Below are positions 5,964 through 6,284 of a stretch of 6,284 nucleotides of DNA, in pieces. The stretch is from Thermoleophilia bacterium (GTDB lineage Bacteria > Actinomycetota > Thermoleophilia > Gaiellales > Gaiellaceae): positions 1 to 6,284 of the forward strand of contig JACVRU010000109.1 in assembly GCA_014534295.1 (NCBI GenBank). Direction: 5' to 3'. The notes under the pieces were generated by a model. The model was not told where the DNA came from, made no database searches, and saw nothing but the letters and a program-made list of their open reading frames with translations. The stretch's first letter is position 1; every line of letters starts with the position of its first letter. The position numbers were made by a program, and so were the translations under genes.

Positions 5964-6284
5964 CTGACGACCGTCTACGCGAACGCGTACGTCGTCACGA
6001 TGGACGACGCGGGCACCGAGCATGCGGGCGGGTGGCTCGCCGTGGACGACGAGGGCTTCGTCGAGGCCCTCGGCGGCGGGGAGCCGCCGGACGGGGACCG
6101 GGTCGACCTCGATCGTGTGGATCTGGGTGGGGCGCTCGTCACGCCCGGCCTCGTCAATACGCACCACCACATCTTCCAGAACCTGACGCGGTCGTTTGCG
6201 CCGGTCGTCAACGCCGACCTGCTGACCTGGCTGCACGTGCTCGGGCAGACGTGGGTGCGGCTCGACGAGGAGGCATCGTACGTC
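5964..6284 (+). CDS. 8-oxoguanine deaminase-like amidohydrolase, N-terminal part (cut by window edge)
   Basis: Probably converts 8-oxoguanine to urate and ammonia in the cytoplasm. The 107 visible residues hold the N-terminal beta strands (TTVYANAYVVTMDDAG), then LVTPGLVNTHHHIFQNLTR with the first metal-binding histidines (H67-H69 region) and SFAPVVNADLLTWLHVLGQTW. The NTHHHxxQxLTR-x-APVVN-L-WL pattern is what I recall for the 8-oxoguanine deaminase branch of the guanine deaminase/atrazine chlorohydrolase-type amidohydrolases. The remaining ligands and substrate-pocket residues are beyond the right edge. Start: the frame has a stop at 5931-5933 and no ATG, GTG or TTG before ATG 6000, which would remove the first conserved strand. 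CTG at 5964, 4 nt after GAGGGGAGG, is therefore the most likely start; ATG 6000 is the fallback, and a sequencing error turning GTG into CTG is possible. It lies 91 nt after ade on the same strand, probably the same purine-degradation unit. Guanine deaminase or a hydroxyatrazine-type hydrolase is an alternative. Confidence 0.82.
   Translation, partial: MTTVYANAYVVTMDDAGTEHAGGWLAVDDEGFVEALGGGEPPDGDRVDLDRVDLGGALVTPGLVNTHHHIFQNLTRSFAPVVNADLLTWLHVLGQTWVRLDEEASYV

Overview
The window is very GC-rich (clearly above 65% by eye), with strong G/C preference at third codon positions, frequent GTG starts and long stop-free antisense frames. Together with the protein character this suggests a high-GC actinobacterium; the class Thermoleophilia or a related soil lineage would fit, but that placement is inference.

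Layout. The left two thirds are on the minus strand and read right to left: a GT-C-type membrane glycosyltransferase (4175-2187), then, after only 9 nt, the three subunits of a xanthine dehydrogenase-type molybdenum hydroxylase: FAD subunit (2177-1383), [2Fe-2S] subunit (1386-934) and molybdopterin subunit (937 to the left edge, incomplete). The three hydroxylase genes are joined by NTGA stop/start overlaps. A 23-nt spacer (4176-4198) separates the glycosyltransferase from the divergent plus-strand gene for adenine deaminase (4199-5872). After a 91-nt gap comes the start of an 8-oxoguanine deaminase-like amidohydrolase (from about 5964), which runs off the right edge.

How the genes work together. 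Adenine deaminase makes hypoxanthine from adenine; xanthine dehydrogenase oxidises hypoxanthine to xanthine and then urate; 8-oxoguanine deaminase converts 8-oxoguanine directly to urate. The window is therefore a purine-base salvage/catabolism locus converging on urate, and ureide-pathway genes probably lie outside it. The glycosyltransferase is the odd member.

Points worth a second look: a perfect 12-bp hairpin that ends exactly at the adenine deaminase stop codon; a perfect 14-bp inverted repeat inside the FAD-subunit gene; a probable non-canonical CTG start with a strong ribosome binding site on the last gene; and a divergent spacer so short that both flanking genes look leaderless. I found no CRISPR array, insertion sequence, tRNA or rRNA. 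No stretch over 300 bases lacks a gene. I do not see a clearly new multi-gene system here.
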